Source: Azospirillum brasilense (lineage in GTDB: Bacteria > Pseudomonadota > Alphaproteobacteria > Azospirillales > Azospirillaceae). Taken from it: a stretch of 64,000 bases of DNA. The notes beneath the pieces are model-generated. The model did not search any database, was not told the DNA's origin, and saw only the letters and a program-made list of their open reading frames with translations. Location of the stretch: positions 150,329 through 214,328 of the forward strand of contig NZ_VITI01000009.1 of the NCBI RefSeq assembly GCF_007827795.1, in the 5' to 3' direction. The position numbers were made by a program, and so were the translations under genes. Of this stretch, positions 62,704-64,000 are shown one piece after another (within the stretch, counting starts at the first letter, position 1; each line of letters opens with the position of its first letter).

Positions 62704-63504
62704 ATGCTGAGGGAAGCCTTCGAGTATCTGACCACGCCCTGCCCGCCATTGGCCCGCCGTTACGGTTACCTGGCGGAAGCGGTGGCCCTCGGCGCCCGCC
62801 ACCGGCGCCAGCGGCGGGCCTGGGCTCCCCACGTCGACGCCTGCCGCCGCTTCGTCCAGGAAGCCGCCGAGCGGGCGCCGCGGGGCGGGCGGGCGCTGGT
62901 GGCGGGGTCCGGCCTGCTGATCGAGGTTCCGCTCGCGGCGCTGGCCGAGCGATTTGGCGAAGTGGTGCTGATCGACATGGTGCACACCCGCACCACTCGC
63001 CGGCAGGCGCGGCGCCATCCAAACGTCCGCCTGCTCGCCCTCGACGTCACCGGGGCGCTGGCGACCCTGGACGCAGCCCTCTCCGGGGGGGTACCGCTTC
63101 CCTCGCCGACGCCGCCCGACCTGCCGGGGGAGCGGTTCGCCTTCGCCCTGTCCTGCAATCTCCTGTCGCAACTCCCCCTTCTGCCCCTGGACGCCATCGA
63201 TCGCAAGGCACCGAACACGCCGGAGGCGGAGAGGGAGCGCTTTGCCCGAACCCTGGCGGGCAGCCATCGCTCCTGGCTTGCCCGTGTCGCCGAACAGGCC
63301 ACGCTCTTCACTGACACGGAAAGTCTCTGGTTGGAGAATGGCACGATCGAGGAGCGCGAGGATTCCCTCTGGGGGCTCGATCTTCCTCCTCCCGACCGCG
63401 CCTGGGATTGGGACATCGCCCCGGCCCCGGAGGAGGACCGCCGGCGCAGCCTGCGTCACCGGGTTGGCGCCTGGTTCAATCTCGCAGCCCCAGCTGGGAC
63501 CTGA
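62704..63504 (+). CDS. Rossmann-like hypothetical protein, possible methyltransferase
   Basis: 266 aa. It begins MLREAFEYLTTPCPPLARRY, has RALVAGSGLLIEVPLAALAE and EVVLIDMVHTRTTRR (a strand-turn-helix then acid that resembles SAM methyltransferase motifs I and post-I), and FALSCNLLSQLPLLPLDAID where motif IV would be. The end carries WDWDIAPAPEE and a basic tail. No active-site certainty. It converges on the YkgJ-like gene with a 29-base overlap. Confidence 0.7.
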   Translation: MLREAFEYLTTPCPPLARRYGYLAEAVALGARHRRQRRAWAPHVDACRRFVQEAAERAPRGGRALVAGSGLLIEVPLAALAERFGEVVLIDMVHTRTTRRQARRHPNVRLLALDVTGALATLDAALSGGVPLPSPTPPDLPGERFAFALSCNLLSQLPLLPLDAIDRKAPNTPEAERERFARTLAGSHRSWLARVAEQATLFTDTESLWLENGTIEEREDSLWGLDLPPPDRAWDWDIAPAPEEDRRRSLRHRVGAWFNLAAPAGT

Positions 63505-63766
63505 CAGTGTGACAGGCGTCGCTTCCGGCCGTGAACTCACGGCACACCAGCGGACGGTGCTCATAGACGCTGCAGAAGACGGACTCGCCAAGGGTTCCCA
63601 TCAGAGCGGCGCAGCGATTCCCGTTGCACCGCATGCGGCCGTCCTCCTTCAGATGCTCCATGATGCCGTCGCCATCCCAATCACCGATGAAGGTCGGCCA
63701 TTCCCAGGAATAGGCACAACAGGCCCCGCAGCTCTCGCAATCCGGTACGCCATCCTCAGTCATCAT
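63476..63766 (-). CDS. YkgJ-family cysteine-cluster protein
   Basis: 96 aa. CESCGACCAYS at the N-terminus and the centre RCNGNRCAALMG, FCSVYEHRPLVCREF, then DACH give the Cys pattern of YkgJ-type (UPF0153) proteins, probably a zinc or Fe-S site. Starts at ATG 63766; a second ATG follows directly. It lies just downstream of the rRNA operon end and shares its direction. Function unknown. Confidence 0.88.
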   Translation of the reverse strand: MMTEDGVPDCESCGACCAYSWEWPTFIGDWDGDGIMEHLKEDGRMRCNGNRCAALMGTLGESVFCSVYEHRPLVCREFTAGSDACHTVRSQLGLRD

Positions 63767-63800
63767 CGCATTTCCCGTTCTTTCTCATTGGTCCAGGACA

Positions 63801-63847
63801 CGACGAAAAGCCGGCGCTTCCCGTTGGGGAAAGCGCCGGCTTTGTCG
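63801..63847 (-). terminator. Terminator of the rRNA operon
   Basis: Long stem with arms CGAC...AAAGCCGGCGCTT and AAGCGCCGGCTTTGTCG around an 11-base loop, with TTTTCGTCG in the minus direction, 75 bases beyond the 5S gene. Confidence 0.85.
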
Positions 63848-63921
63848 TTCATGAAGCCGATTGTCAAGCGATGCTGAAACCTTGTCCAAGCCGCGTCGGG
63901 CTGGCTTGGCGTGTGCCGTGG

Positions 63922-64000
63922 TGACCTGGCGGCGACCTACTCTCCCACGTCTTAAGACGCAGTACCATCGGCGCTGAGGCGTTTCACGGCCGAGTTCGGA
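63922..64000 (-). rRNA. rrf: 5S ribosomal RNA (3' part, cut by the window end)
   Basis: On the minus strand the end reads GAACTCGGCCGTGAAACGCC, then CGCCGATGGTACTGCG, GTGGGAGAGTAGGTCGCCGC and CCAGG, the conserved 3' half of bacterial 5S rRNA. The 5' end lies beyond base 64000. 23S and 16S should follow further right. The exact 3' end is within a few bases. Confidence 0.93.

Noticed and set aside
1..64000. Mobile elements, prophage, CRISPR arrays, toxin-antitoxin or defence systems
   Set aside because: No transposase, integrase, Cas, restriction or regularly spaced repeat was seen. Gene content is core-like throughout.

Overview
This is a GC-rich (about two thirds by eye) alphaproteobacterial chromosomal segment. 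The Aap/Bzt amino-acid transporter, the tolC-popZ-valS block, a Ros/MucR regulator, a globin-coupled chemoreceptor, a short metG without a zinc knuckle and the overall gene style point to Rhodospirillales, most likely Azospirillum. That placement rests on recognised families only; no database was searched. The gene content is mostly core and housekeeping. I saw no insertion sequence, integrase, phage module or CRISPR array.

Layout: 1-3048 holds the end of an aap amino-acid ABC operon (aapM partial, aapP) and a stand-alone hisC-like aminotransferase. 2984-7684 is a minus-strand run: cysK-type cysteine synthase, free-standing alanyl-tRNA editing protein, sseA, two GNAT acetyltransferases and an EamA exporter. 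7813-9531 has a Nudix hydrolase and a PDZ protein with a degenerate trypsin fold. 9722-10563 has three tiny genes, followed by tRNA-Asn and tRNA-Cys with clear promoters. 11361-17387 is pcm-like, rhodanese, tolC, popZ (22-proline run) and valS. 17481-27776 holds a chemoreceptor, a YdcF protein, rlpA, a D,D-carboxypeptidase, tmk, holB, metG, tatD-type and an MBL hydrolase. 27812-31362 has an LprI-like secreted protein, a DUF4384-type protein, a PP2C phosphatase and a small unknown.

31478-40023 is a polyamine locus: agmatine deiminase, the potFGHI putrescine importer, a gamma-glutamylputrescine synthetase-like enzyme and a divergent gamma-glutamylputrescine oxidase-like gene that is frameshifted in this sequence. 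The genes together suggest uptake of putrescine and its entry into the gamma-glutamylated pathway. 40059-46706 holds an unknown coiled-coil protein, a ferric-reductase-like flavocytochrome, a FAD oxidoreductase paired with a polysaccharide pyruvyltransferase, a HAD phosphatase and TerC. 47079-51569 is regulatory: HU, MucR, a GNAT, RpoH and the globin chemoreceptor. 51665-55933 is small and hypothetical genes, including one with a Fur-box-like palindrome upstream, plus a LysE exporter and a MORN-repeat protein. 56023-61437 is moaE-moaD-moeA-mobB followed by pgsA and uvrC. 61839-64000 has a FolM-like SDR, an unknown Rossmann-like protein, a YkgJ-type Cys-cluster protein and the 3' part of a 5S rRNA on the minus strand, which marks the end of an rRNA operon entering from the right.

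The observations most worth checking are proteins that keep a family fold but lack its key residues (PDZ/trypsin-like protein, PotG Walker A, Pcm homolog, MucR zinc finger), the frameshift in the putrescine oxidase, the poly-proline PopZ next to valS, and a near-perfect Fur-type palindrome before an unknown gene. I did not find a convincing wholly new multi-gene system.
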